From assembly GCF_030272615.1 (NCBI RefSeq), contig NC_081410.1, positions 186,791,619 through 186,855,618 on the forward strand: 64,000 bases of DNA, written 5' to 3'. This document shows, piece after piece, positions 36,294 to 47,698 of the stretch (position 1 is the stretch's first letter; the number at the start of each line of letters is the position of its first letter). The stretch comes from Cryptomeria japonica. Lineage: Eukaryota > Streptophyta > Pinopsida > Cupressales > Cupressaceae. A model generated the notes under the pieces. It worked only from the letters and a program-made list of their open reading frames with translations, did no database searches and was not told the DNA's origin. Both the position numbers and the translations under genes were made by a program.

Positions 36294-38230
36294 TGTAGTA
36301 CCCCTCCTTGATCAGACTCTTTTTGGACTTATGTTTGACTTCAGTTGAATATTTCATGGATACATTATTGTATATTGATTCAGACTTTATGCGATGTTAT
36401 TTCATGCTTTTACTAGATATGTGATGTATGCTTTCTTGCAGTATTTCAGTACTCATGATTAGTGCTATTTTTATTGATTATTGTCTTGGACTGACACTTT
36501 TACCTTACATATGCGATGTGTTATTTTTATGTTGCATGATTGCAAGTGTATGGGATGCGAGGGGATGATTTTCCTTCACTCACTCCGATGAGACAGAGAA
36601 CGTCACGATTGTACTTCATCAGTGTGCATGCCGTGTCTGATTATATATTTGTTTATATGCATGTGTGGTTCGTTGATGCAGGACATTGTAGGTACAAGTA
36701 CCAGGTAGGTACGGGGTATCGACTCCACCTGGCTTCACAGGTCTAAGCATACCTTATTTGTTTGATGGGAGTGGAGGAGATAGTGGTTGGACCCTAACTT
36801 GACCTGTAGTCACACTCATGTGAGTGTTGTCAGTCGGTCGTCTTTCCCGTTTGACCGGTATTCGAGTCAGTGTTTTAGTATTTTCACTTTGTGAGTCATC
36901 TTTTGATCATTTCTTATTTTGCGTGCCTTCAATTATTTAAGTGGTTGTTAAATTGAGTGAATGATGCTATTTTTGTGTTGGTGTAATTAGTTGTTTAAAG
37001 CCTTGAGTAATTGATTTAAATTAAATAGATGAAGTTTCTAGAATTGAATGTTAAAAATGGCTTAATATATTGTGTTATATCGAGTATTAATATATTGGGT
37101 AAATAAGTAAGTATATTCCTTTCTATTTAAATTTCAAAATGTCATGTTAAGTTAAAATTTCTTAGAAAAGGGTAAAGGATAAAAATAAAATAATAAAGGC
37201 TTTACCTCTCTACCTTTCTATTTGACTTTTGGTATTTAATTGTTGAAAGAAAAAGATTAATTCATGAGAATAAAGTAAATTAGATTTCCTTATTTGTTTA
37301 ATAGCTTTATTTTGATTGGTTGGGGGAAAACTTTTCAACCTAGAAGTTTAGGTTGAAATATTTTTGTATTTATGCTTGTGAGTTCATAGGAAGGGGAGGA
37401 TTCATTTTTTGGAAGGCAAAATTTGAAAATTGTTTTGGAAGAAGGAACTGGGTTTGAGAATTTGGTTGTAGGGTTGAAGCTCTTCCACAAATTGCTTCCG
37501 AGATAGCTTCACAGGTTGGATAGCTTCTGCTTTTATTTTCATAAAGAAAATTTAAATTTCTTCCTCTTGTTCCTATGTGTTGTTTGAAATTTTTAAAAAT
37601 GATTGTAGTTGTTTTGGAGTAGTTGCTATGAGATTTAATGGAAATTTCAGTTCATTATTGTTCTAGAATGCTTCTCCAATCTCCTTCCTTGTTTATTTCA
37701 TGTTTTTATTTTAGCTTGAAATCAATTCCTCCATTTATGGCTTATGGATGAAATTGATCTTCTGAGTATGTTTTAGTTTTGATTTGTGAAATTTGGGGGG
37801 GTTATGCTGGCAAAATTTTGCCCAAATTACCCTCTTGTGTTTCCAATTAAAATTTCTTCTTGGGTGTTTCAAAATTTAGAGGAATGACGAATTTGAGTTA
37901 AATTTCCTCTTTCTCCATTCTTATTTTGCCCAAAATTTTATTTGGGATTTGTCAATCTCTTTGGTTTTCAGCCAATTTGGCTCTATGGAAGAAATTTTTT
38001 TAAAAAATTGTGTTTTCCCAATCTTTGTTTTGTCTCAGAGATTTTGGTTTATGGTATAATTTTTTACCAGTAAATAATTTTTATGTGGGTTATAGTTTTA
38101 ATTGAAATTTTTATAAATTAAAAATTGTATTAAAAAAGAGGTTTTAATAAAATATATTTTATTTTATTGATTTGTGTCGCATGGCAGGGAGCTAGGCTCA
38201 ACCCGGCCACACTGCCCAAGTAGCGAAGTT

Positions 38231-38357
38231 GCTATCACAAGCATGTGATAGCAGTACAAAGTTGCTACCACATGCTTGTGGTAGTAGGCTTCACTGCCCT
38301 GCTACCACAAGCATGTGATAGCAGTGCAACGTGCTGCTATCACATGCTTGTGATAGC
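38231..38357. repeat. Array of four alternating 22-bp palindromic hairpins
   Basis: Four near-palindromes of 21-22 bp lie at 38231-38252, 38264-38284, 38301-38322 and 38336-38357, spaced 33-37 bp apart. Units 1 and 3 have the core CACAAGCATGTG and units 2 and 4 its reverse complement CACATGCTTGTG, with arms GCTATCACA or GCTACCACA. Function is unknown. They could fold as RNA hairpins in the LTR transcript or as cruciforms. Confidence 0.9.
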
Positions 38358-38644
38358 AGGCAGATGTCGACGGTGGGTTGTGGACCCATCACCTTACAAA
38401 TTGATTTATTTTTTATTTTTTTATTTTTTTATTTTTAAATTTTTTTTTTAATTATTAATAAATTTTAAATTAAAGTTTAAAATAATATTTTAATACTATT
38501 TGGTATTAAGTATTTTTTATTATTATTATTTTTAAATGAAAAAAATTAATTTAGTTAATTTAATATTATTAATACGTAGTTGTTGTATGGCCTGCTAATG
38601 GGCTTTTGAGGGTTTATCCTCCTAGGATGGGCGATAAAAGTTAG

Positions 38645-39110
38645 GTGTGGATTTCGCTAGATAGGGGATGGACCAAGATCAACTTTGATGGGGCATCAAG
38701 GGGGAATCTCGAGATCTCTGGTGCAGGGGTCATAACTTGTGATGAGAATGGTAGTATTCTTGCTCTTGGAGAAAAGAGATTGGTGGATGGTACTAACAAC
38801 AAAGCTGAGTGTCAGGCAACAATTGAAGCAATTCTTTTCGCAAAAAAAATGGAGGTGAAAAAACTTCATCTTGAAGGGGACTCCCAGATAGTGGTGAATG
38901 GTTTTGCTAGGGGATGGATGGAGGCTTGGCACCTGGATAAACATATAAAAAGGATGAATAACCTTCTGAATGGGTTTGAGGAAGTTAAGGTATCGCATGT
39001 TCTAATGGAAGCGATGCTGAGGTTGATAGGCTTTCGAACGTAGGTGCAAATGGTTCCTTGGCTGATCATTTTAATTTCTTTGAAGACTTAAGGGATTTGG
39101 GTCCCTTAGA
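38645..39110 (+). pseudogene. LINE RNase H domain (RVT_3 type)
   Basis: KINFDGASRGN at the start holds the first catalytic Asp. GAGVI, NNKAECQATIEAI with the catalytic Glu, and LEGDSQIVVNGF with the second Asp follow, giving the plant-type RNase H fold found at the end of some L1-like ORF2 proteins. The frame stops at 39043; after a frameshift it continues as SNVGANGSLADHF to about 39110. In intact elements this domain is thought to degrade the RNA strand during reverse transcription. The start codon used for the open frame is not biologically meaningful because the element is truncated. Confidence 0.85.
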
Positions 39111-40402
39111 TTTTGGATGAAGGTGCTTTGAGTTTGAAAGGGGAATCCGAGACGTGGTGTTGAGATTTGCGTGATCCATTTTAGATATGCTTGCTGGAGG
39201 GGTGGGGATAGCTCATGTGATTTGTGTTCATTGCACTAGCAGCAAGTTGCATAACAATGACGCAGGTGCAATGATGTTAGTGTATGGATTTTTGGTTTGT
39301 TGAGGATGTGTGGGATGAGGTGGTGCATGCAATGAAATTAATGTTTGGAGTGGCTACGGATTGTTATTTTAGGCCTTTGTTTTCTTTTTTTTTGGCATTG
39401 CACAAAGGACTGAATTGGCTCTTGCGAGTGCTGTGTTTTGGCTATGAGTTAGGGGAAGGATGGAAGCCAATTTTTTGCTGATTACAGAGGGCCAAATGCT
39501 TGCATTTCATGGCACAATCTCAAGCAACTACCTGTTGAATGTTTTTAGGGTGGATGAGGAAGATTTTTGGAGGGTTGTTCGCCTGATGTTTGGGGAAGAA
39601 TTCCCCAACACTGACTGTTGCCCACGAATTTTTTTGGATGTTTCATCCCTGTTCATGGCTCTGGCTCTGATGGTGGGAGGTTCAAAGGAGGAGGTGTTGC
39701 GGGTGGTGTCCCTTGTACTGAGACCAAAATGGTCAGGTGGCCTGGCAAAGGTGGTGGCATGAGCGGAGATTGGAATGGATCTGAGAATGGATCAAGGGCC
39801 GTGGAGGTGCTTAGGTGGGGGGAGTGAAGTAGTATAGCCTCTGGTGGTGTGGTTGGCTTCTCGCTCGGTGGAATCCCAGATGGAGGTTGCAAGGAATGGG
39901 TGGCAGGAAATTGTGGACTTTATGTAGAAGTTGGGACCAGTGGAGAGAGAGAAATTGCGTGGCAAGCAGACCCTGGTGAAGTCGCAGGCTCTGATTGGTG
40001 AAGATGGGTGGCCGTTGGTGCGTCACCAAATCTTGTAGAAGAATGCAAAGGTGGTGGTTCGCAGTAAGCTGTGAGGCAGATGACCAGGAACCACAACAGG
40101 TGTCGGGATGGAGCTGCCCGAGGTAGGTCCCAATCAGGCCATTCCCAACTTCTCCAGGGAGGAAGCCCTTGGCTGGTTCCGGTAGGTTGGTCTGTTCTAG
40201 TTCGTCGGTTTTTTGGGTGGGGATTCCTTGTTGTAAGGAATGTATCCAGTAATGGTAGGCTTTGTTGGTGTGGTTTTTTTCTCGTGTTCTTTTTTTTATT
40301 GTACGGGTGAGACCCCATTTTGTGGAATGCTGCTGAGCAGCTGAAGACATGCATACTTTCCTTTCAAGCAATATAAATCTTAAACCTGTTATCGATAAAA
40401 AA
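39111..40402 (+). other. Long 3' region of the LINE beyond RNase H
   Basis: GC-richer than its surroundings, with patches of coding-like sequence on the plus strand around 39284-39480 and longer but motif-free frames on the minus strand (39811-40371). I do not recognise a domain. It ends in the short A-tail. Confidence 0.5.
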
Positions 40403-42180
40403 AATACGTAGTTGTTGTATTAAGTAATATTTTCAGACTTTGAGTGTTGTTATTAAAATTGGAAATTTATTAATATTAATCGATTATAACAATTATTATA
40501 TACAAATATATTTTGTTATATATAATAATTGTTGTTAATTTATTAATAATATAATAAAGTGGTTTTATGTGTTGAGAATAAATGAGTTTTAATTGGGAAA
40601 TATATGTCTATTATTTTTCTTATGATTTTTACTATTTCAAATTAAACAAATTAAATGGATTATTCTGATTAGTTAGATCCTTAGCCCTATCAGTGCAATG
40701 ATGACTTGATTTTCTCACAGTTTCATGGTGTTGATGATTTGTTTAATTTGATCGATAAAAATTGCAATTTATATACATGATTGTTGTTCTTTTAAAAGAT
40801 TGACTATGTTGGGTCTTAGTGATTTTAGCTTTTCTTGCAAGGGGGTTTAATTGGTTGTCATCCCTTGTTTATGTCAGTTGTCCTATTGTGACGCATTTTG
40901 GTATTCCTTAACCAAGTAACATAGTGTGACCTCATTGTTGTAACCATGTAGTGCTTGATTCTTATGGTTGGTCAGGGGTTAGTATGTCTTTGTTTTGGCC
41001 ACTTGTATTTGGATAGTCATGTTATGGCTTTTTGTTTCACCATAGGGTCCTCGTAGAGTGACCATGTTTGTTAGTGTCCTATGAGAGAGTGGATTTCGAG
41101 TGGGGGCCACACCCAAAGTGGATGGCAGGATAACCCCTCGAAAGTCAGTTAATAAGTGATAATCTAATAATTGATTAGGGGTGGGTAGTTGTAATATTAA
41201 TTCAGATATTGTACCCTGCACATGGTTGAGTGCTCATATAGGCTCAAGATGTAGTGGGAAGGCCTAGAATGGAAAACCTACCACCTTGTCTTCACAAAAG
41301 GTTGGTAGGGACCACATGAGATTTAGATGGAGCCGGGGGTTCGGGAAAGGTTACCAGGATAACCCAAGATGGGGGCCGGGACCTATGGAGGCCTACCTAG
41401 GGTAACCATCTTAAGCCATATGATGACACTCTCTCTTTAGGGTCACTAGTGTATTGTGAGTTTGAGTCACATGAGTATTGTGGAGTCATTTTGTACTGTC
41501 GTCCATGTCTTGTTTATGCTTGCTTGAGGGTCCTCGGCTATCTCCTAGCATGGTGGGGTGATTCCATTTTGGGATCACATGGTCGGGTGGTAGTGCCACT
41601 TCCCATCAGATATTCTTATTCATACCTTCATGCGAGGATTGGCTTCATAGGTGTACTTGTGGTTCGTGATTCATGTTCTAGCTCATGTTGGAGTTTATTC
41701 TTATGAGACCTATGTGGTCAATTGTATCATTAAATTTATGTAACCTTGTAATTGATATAGATGTTAACTTTAAATGTATATTGGAAGCCATGTATTTTTA
41801 TGGTCAATGTAATCCTAAGAGTTGGATGTTATTTATCAACTTTCATTATGATATGTATAAATGCTTTATTTTAAAGGAAAGTATATTGTTATTCTTTCAA
41901 TATTTTGTTGGTGTAATCTGTTATTGAATATGATTAGTTATGTTAATTGAGTAATGTTGGATTAATTAGATTAATCGTAATTGTGTAATCTAACTTTTAT
42001 CTTCAATGTTTGTTCGTAACCCTTTAGGAATTCTGGTGTAAGTCTTTCGCTTGTGTTATTATTGTGCAATGTAGTAATTAATGCACTTAATGTGATGTAT
42101 ACTTTAAAAAAAAATTATTTCAACCCTTTGTTGCCTAGTTTTGTGGTATTCCTTTGGGGTTCCTGGCGGGGCATTACATT

Positions 42181-42193
42181 TGGTATCAGAGCC
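42181..42193 (+). other. Primer-binding site (initiator tRNA-Met) of the gypsy element
   Basis: TGGTATCAGAGCC begins two bases after the LTR end, the standard match to initiator tRNA-Met. Confidence 0.92.
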
Positions 42194-42331
42194 CATGTTT
42201 CAACACTGGGTACTCTGGGATTGTAGTGAGCCCATTTAGCTTGACCTTTTTTGTAGGTCTTAGTGTTGTGTTTCCCTTGTTATTAACCTTGCCGTAGACT
42301 TGAACCTTTTTTTGTTTTGCAGTGTTAGGTC

Positions 42332-42622
42332 ATGGCTAGGAAAGATAAGGGCGGTGGTCATGTTGGAGGCCGCAATAGAGGTAGAGGTGGGGGATGGGGT
42401 CGAGGTTTTGACCGCCATAGTCCTTCACCACCACCCACTCATGCGAGTGCGGATCAGGATAAGTCTGTTCATCAGCATGAGCAACATGCAGGTGAGAAGG
42501 TTTTCGAAAGGGAAGAGTTGTGACAGATGTTTCAGGAGGTTCTAGCTAGACTAGGCCCCAGACTTGAGGCTGATCAGCCCATCCATAGTCAGGTTGGGGA
42601 GTCGCATCAACAGATTCTAGAG

Positions 42623-42687
<65 letters not shown>

Positions 42688-43665
42688 CCCTATAGACCAG
42701 GACCCAACTATCATGGGACACATGAGGGACTTGATGAGGTCCAATCCTTCTTTCTTTGATGGAAAGGGCACTCGTCTCGAGGTAGAGACCTGGCTTATTA
42801 GTTTAGATCGATGTTTCACCATGTATCCATATGGTAGCAACACCAAGGTGAGATGCACTATCATGCATCTTGAGAGCTTTGCATCTATCTGGTGGTGGTT
42901 AGAGGAGGAGAGGATCAGTGTGAGCATTAACACCATATCATGGGAGATCTTTCTAGAGAGATTCAGGGCACAATTTCTCTCACCCCAATGGAGGTAGACT
43001 TGGGTAGGTGAGTTCTATGCTTTGCACCAGTATGGTTTGTCAGTAGATCAGTTTGAGCATAGGTTCTATGGGCTTAAATAGTATGCTGGTATTGGCAACA
43101 ATGAGGTGATGCTTGTTCAACACTTCTTGAGGGGTCTAAATGATTGCATCAGTGGAGGAGTGAGAGTGTTTGAGCTAGCTTCGGTTGAGGTAGTTGTGGT
43201 GAAAGCTAGGTTGGTAGAGAAGAACCTTAGCCATGTACATGGTGGTTAGTCTGGAGTGCAGATCAGGAGTGTACCTTTCAGTGGGCCCAGAGTTCATGGG
43301 AACCAATCCCAGCCGGCTGCACCATTTAGGAGTCCTCAGGCACCCGCTAAGGGTGGACAGTAGTAGCAGCAGTAGCCACCGAGACCGAAATAGTTCCAGG
43401 GTGAGCAGGGTGGCAACTCTCAGCATAGGAGGAATAGGAACTGGCAGAGGAGCAGACAGATTCTTCCAGGGAAGTCCTCTCAGGGTGCATCTTAGGCCCC
43501 TAGTAGGGGAAGCTTCCAGCAGTCCAATGGGTGGATTGGAGGTAGAGGACTTGGTAGGGGAGCTTGCTTCTCCTGTGGACAGTTTGGTCACACAACCGCT
43601 CAGTGCCCTCAGCGTTCTCACCAAACAGGGTGTCAGAGGCCAGCAACATCAGAGCCGATAGTAGG
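42332..43665 (+). pseudogene. gag: Gypsy gag
   Basis: The ATG at 42332 starts a Gly/Arg-rich N-terminus (MARKDKGGG). The main gag domain follows at about 42700-43230 (FDGKGTRLEVETWLISLDRC, WEIFLERFRAQFLSPQWR). The CCHC zinc knuckle C-FSC-GQFGH-TTAQC at about 43564-43606 binds element RNA. Frame-preserving stops interrupt it (TGA at 42521, TAG at 42995, others near 43078 and 43247). A (GA)n tract at 42625-42686 encodes an Arg-Glu dipeptide repeat between N-terminus and core. It reads into protease without a clear break. Confidence 0.9.
42625..42686. repeat. (GA)n microsatellite in gag
   Basis: About 31 GA units, in frame, translate as alternating Arg and Glu. Such tracts are unstable, and this one keeps the gag frame open. 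Confidence 0.95.
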
Positions 43666-43689
43666 GGATGCAGGTAGATCCCATAGAGT

Positions 43690-44248
43690 ATTTGTAGTGG
43701 TTGATGACCAATAGGCTGAGCATCGGGGTACAGTTATTGAGGCCATAGGTGTGTTGTGTGGTATTCCTATCTCTGTACTTTTTGACTCTGGTGCTTCGGA
43801 TTCTTTCATTTCTTCATCCATTGTGGAGTGGTGCGGGCTCGCGTTTTCTAAGCAGGCAGATAGGTGGCAAGTAGAGTTGGCTACCGTTGTACGTGTGTCC
43901 ATAGATGCCTTTGTTCCCAGTTGTGAGTTGGACTTAGGACCCTTTGTTACTTCAATTGAGCTTCGAGTCATTCCTTTGGGGTCTTATGGAGTTGTGTTGG
44001 GGATGGATTGGTTATCATCTCACAGTGCTCATGTAGACTATCGTCAGAAGACAGTAGAGTGTTTAGATGACCATGGTAGCAAAGTGGGGATCGTTGGAGG
44101 TCAGAGATCGATATCCTTACGTATGATTTCTGCTATGCAACTTAAGTGGTGTATGCGTCAAGGGTGTCAGCTTTTTGCAGTTGCTCTTGAGGATGTGGAT
44201 GAGGAAGAGAGTCGAGAAATCGCTCTTGATGGTCACCCTATTCTTTGA
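43690..44248 (+). pseudogene. pro: Gypsy aspartic protease
   Basis: The open frame includes LFDSGASDSFIS with the catalytic D-S-G at about 43784. The second conserved segment LGMDWLSSHSAHVDY follows near 44000. This is the usual spacing for a gypsy retropepsin, which cuts the Gag-Pol polyprotein. The core is intact from 43751 to 44248, where a TGA separates it from the RT-linker (EYADVFPLDIPG). Confidence 0.92.
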
Positions 44249-44890
44249 GAGTATGCTGATGTGTTTCCATTGGATATTCCCGGTATGCCTCTGAAGCAAG
44301 ACATAGACTTTCACATTGACTTGGTTCCAGGTGTGGAACTTATTTCGAGAGCCCCATATCGGATGACTACTCAAGAGTTGAGTGAGTTAAAATTGTAGAT
44401 GGAGGAATTGTTGGCCAAGGGGTTCATTCGTCCTAGTGTTTCTCCTTGGGGTGCATCTATTATCTTCGTTAAGAAGAAAGATGGTTCTCTTCGGTTATGC
44501 ATGGATTACTGATAGCCGAATAAGGTAACCATCTAGAATTGATATCCATTTCCTCGTATAGATGATCTTTTTGATCAGGTAAAGGGGCCAAGGTGTTCTC
44601 TAAGATTGATCTGAAATCTGGGTATCATCAGTTACACATTCATGAAGCAGATATTCATAGGATGACATTTCGTACTCTTTATGGTCACTATGAGTTCACA
44701 GTGGTACCATTTGGGTTGACAAATGCTCCTTCAGTTTTCATGAGCCTCATGAATGGGGTTTTTCACACCTACCTTGATCATTTTGTCCTTGTGTTCTTGG
44801 ATGACATATTGATTTACTCCAGATCTATGGAAGAACATGAGGGCCACTTACGACAGGTATTGCAGTGCTTGAGGGAGAATCAACTTTATG
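44249..44890 (+). pseudogene. pol: Gypsy reverse transcriptase, truncated
   Basis: It starts with the conserved entry EYADVFP, then [60 protein letters not shown] and the catalytic FLDDILIYS (FLDD at 44794-44805). Stops fall at about 44395 and 44512, with a small frameshift near 44583. The sequence breaks at LRENQLYA and runs directly into LTR sequence at 44891, so the thumb, RNase H and integrase are gone. Confidence 0.93.
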
Positions 44891-45736
44891 CGGGGGTTCG
44901 AGAAAGGTTACCAGGATAACCCAAGATGGGGACTGAGACCTATGGAGGCCTACCTAGGGTAACTATCTTAAGCCATGCAATGACACTCTCTCTTTAGGGT
45001 CACTAGTGTATTGTGAGTTCAAGTCACATGAGTATTATGGAGTCATTTTGTACTATCATCCATGTCTTGTTTGTGCTTGCTTGAGGGTCCTCAGTTATCT
45101 CCTAGCATGGTGGGGTGATTCCATTTTGGGATCACATGGTCGGGTGGTAGTGTCACTTCCCATCGGATACTCTTGTTCGTACCTTCATGCGAGGATTGGC
45201 TTCACAGGTGTAGCTGTGGTTCGTGATTCATGTTCTAGCTCATGTTGGAGTTTATTCTTATGAGACCTATGTGGTTAATTGTATTATTAAATTTATGTAA
45301 CCTTGTAATTGATATAGATGTTAAATTTAAATGTATATTGGAAGCCATGTATTTTTATGGTCAATGTAATCCTAAGAGTTGGATGTTATTTATCAACTTT
45401 CATTATGATATGTATAAATGCTTTATTTTAAAGGAAAGTATATTGTTATTCTTTCAATATTTTATTAGTGTAATCTATTATTGAATATGATTAGTTATGT
45501 TAATTGAGTAATGTTGGATTAATTAGATTAATCGTAATTGTGTAATTTAAGTTTTAGCTTTGATCTTCATTGGTAATCCTTTAGGAATTCTAGTGTAAGT
45601 CTCCCACTTGTGTTATTATTGTGCAATGTAGTAATTAATGCACTTAATGCGATTTATACTTTAAAAAAAAAAATATTTCACCCCTTTGTTGCCTAGTTTT
45701 GTGGTATTCCTTTTGGGTTCCTGGTGGGGCATTACA
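44891..45736 (+). repeat. Gypsy 3' LTR C, last 846 bp only
   Basis: Aligns from CGGGGGTTCG to GGGGCATTACA with the final 845 bp of LTR B (41334-42178), with scattered substitutions. It is followed by CTCAT, the right target duplication. Confidence 0.92.
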
Positions 45737-46824
45737 CTCATGGTTGAGTTCTTGTACAAACTCAAGATGTAGTGGGAAGGCCTAAAATGGCAAACCAACA
45801 ACCTTGTCCTCACGAAAGGATTGTTTGGGTCTACATGAGACTTGGATGGGGTAGGGGGTTCGGGAGAGGCTACCAGGATAACCCAAGATGGGGGTCGGGG
45901 CCTATGGAGGCCTACTAGGATAACCATTCCAAGCTATGTGATGACACTCTTACCTTACGGTCATGAGTGTGTAGTCTTGTTGATATCACCTTGAGTTTTA
46001 CTATGGAGTCATGTTTGTGATTTTATGCTTTATGTGATTTTACCCGATTTCATGTTGAGACCATGTGCTCATACCTTGTAGTTTTCTAGTGGGTCTTATT
46101 TCTATCTCCTATCATGGTGGGGTGGTTCTCTTTGAGCCACATGGTCGGGTGGTAGTGCCACTTTCCATTGGGTGTGTTTGTTCCTTCTTGTGAGAGTTGG
46201 CTTCACATGTGTTCCAGTTTCTCTTTTGGATTCGAGCATCTCGTATTTCTAGTTGATCCTATTTGTCTTCTTAGATCATCTTTGTAGTTATTGGACCTTA
46301 TATGGTCAATTGTATCATTTGTTATGTATGTGTTCATGGAAAGATGTAATTTTAATGTAAACATTTTTTATTCTTATGAGACTTAGTGGTTAAGAGCAAT
46401 ATAATATTATTTCAATCTTGTAATGTAAAAGAAATGTATTTGATGAGAATAAGATGGTTAAATGTATATCTTTTATTAGAATCACTGATGTAATGTAATG
46501 GAAAGTATCATCATGAATGAAACATAGAAATGTTAATGATATCACAAGCAATTGTATGAAACAATTATTGTATAGTGTAATTGAGTCTTTATGATTAAAT
46601 TATCTTATATGGATTAATTAGCCTTAAGCAATGTTTAGTTTATTTATAAAAACCATGTTGGGAAACCTTTTAGGAGTTTAAGTTAAATCTTCCATTTGTG
46701 CAAATTAAATGTAATGTTTATCTTAATGCATCATTTAGTTTATTAAAGTTTAAAAATAAAATATTACACTCTTTTTCAAGTGTTTTAGTTTAATCCCTTT
46801 GGGGTTTTCTGGTGGGGCATTACA
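45737..46824 (+). repeat. Gypsy LTR D, right fragment
   Basis: Continues the interrupted LTR D: CTCATGGTTGAGTTC aligns with B at 41218, then the late blocks (GGTTACCAGGATAACCC and relatives) follow to the end GGGGCATTACA at 46824. It was the target of the 36294-45736 element. Confidence 0.88.
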
Positions 46825-46958
46825 CATCCAATTTAATTCTTTATAACTTATCAAAATAACTACATCTCCCAAATTTCAACTATTTGCCATTATACTATCT
46901 CAACAAAATAATCTACTTTATTCAAATTATGACGTATATATCTATATATATATATATA

Positions 46959-46996
<38 letters not shown>

Positions 46997-47698
46997 CAAT
47001 TATTCGACCAACAACAAATTTACATAAACAAATGCTTTTACGTTATACAATAATAAAATTGATCTGAAAAGATATCTATATACCAACCCTTTTATTATTT
47101 TCAAACTGATTAATAAAATATGCAAGCCGACGGTTTTAATTACAGTGAGGGGTGTGAAGGAGTTCCCACTGAGACCCCCCCATGATGGTGGTGGAGATGC
47201 CACCACCACCAAATCTAATTTATATATGTAAATAAGATCTGATAATACCAACCATTTTATTATTTTCAAACTGATTAATAAAATATGAAAGCCGACAGTT
47301 TTAATTACTGTGAGGGGGGCAGAGGAGTTCTCACTGGGACCCCCCCATGATGGTGGTGGAGATCCCACCACCACCAAATCAAATTTAATTCTAGCCAAAT
47401 CTAATAGCTATAATCTAAATACATCCAATTTAATTCTAGCCAAATCTAATAACTATAATCTAAATACATCCAATTTTATTCTAGAAAAATCTAATAACAA
47501 TTATCTAATTACATCCAATTTAATTCTTTATAACTAACTTGTCAAAATAACTGCATCTCCCAAGTTTCAACTATTTGCCATTATACTATCTCAACAAAAT
47601 AATCTACTTTATTCAAATTATGACATCTAAAAATATTTATTTATTTATTTTTTCAATTATTTGACCAACAACAAATTTACATAAACCAATGCTTTTAT
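46825..47698 (-). repeat. LTR F segment with nested tandem repeats, left part
   Basis: A segment beginning CATCCAATTTAATTCTTTATAAC occurs at 46825 and again at 47510, a duplication of about 685 bp. Inside are two 165-bp units (about 47081 and 47246) that share AATATGMAAGCCGACRG and a GGTGGTGGAGAT hairpin, and three 45-bp units at 47382-47516. A (TA)n tract lies at about 46930-46991. The same sequence resumes after LTR E at 52056, so this belongs with reversed LTR F. Confidence 0.75.

Larger units (their letters stand above)
38589..40402 (+). mobile_element. LINE with RNase H domain, 5' truncated, 18-bp target duplication
   Basis: Flanked by an exact 18-bp duplication AATACGTAGTTGTTGTAT (38571-38588 and 40403-40420) and ending GATAAAAAA, a short A-tail. 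This is the signature of target-primed insertion. It begins just upstream of an RNase H domain and continues 1.36 kb beyond it. It sits inside LTR B, so it postdates the gypsy insertion. Confidence 0.93.
36294..42178 (+). repeat. Gypsy 5' LTR B (about 4.05 kb without its LINE insertion)
   Basis: TGTAGTACCCCTCC to GGGGCATTACA, directly followed by the primer site. It contains the 5' box near 36715-36745 (CGACTCCACCTGGCTTCACA) and late blocks at 41079-41640. A hairpin (TTCAACCTA-loop-TAGGTTGAA) lies near 37335-37360 and a hairpin array at 38231-38357. A LINE at 38589-40402 interrupts it; taking that out gives about 4053 bp, close to LTR A (3869) and E (4357). Confidence 0.92.
36294..45736 (+). 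mobile_element. Ty3/gypsy retrotransposon with about 4-kb LTR, truncated pol
   Basis: It starts TGTAGTACCCC and ends GGGGCATTACA. A perfect CTCAT duplication (36289-36293 and 45737-45741) marks insertion into another LTR of the same family (D). It contains a complete 5' LTR, an initiator tRNA-Met primer site, gag, protease and half of RT, then a partial 3' LTR. Distal RT, RNase H, integrase and about 3.2 kb of the 3' LTR were removed by one deletion at 44891. The gag zinc knuckle and the DSGA protease and FLDD RT motifs identify gypsy; a chromovirus-like lineage is possible but unproven. Confidence 0.93.

Noticed and set aside
38231-38357. Possible CRISPR array
   Set aside because: Repeats are palindromes in alternating orientation with short, related spacers inside a plant LTR, so this is not CRISPR.
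39811-40371. Minus-strand ORFs of 144 and 186 codons
   Set aside because: Antisense to the LINE 3' region, overlapping in two frames with no motif; GC-rich chance frames.
41449-45263. An 85-codon ORF repeated at 41449-41706 and 45006-45263
   Set aside because: It lies in the duplicated LTR end (B and C) and is repeated because the LTR is. No domain, and it is not open in LTR D.
47000-47398. Minus-strand 132-codon ORF with a repeated VVVGSPPPSWGG phrase, also at 52062
   Set aside because: The phrase comes from the 165-bp tandem repeat of LTR F. It is a repeat effect rather than a protein domain.
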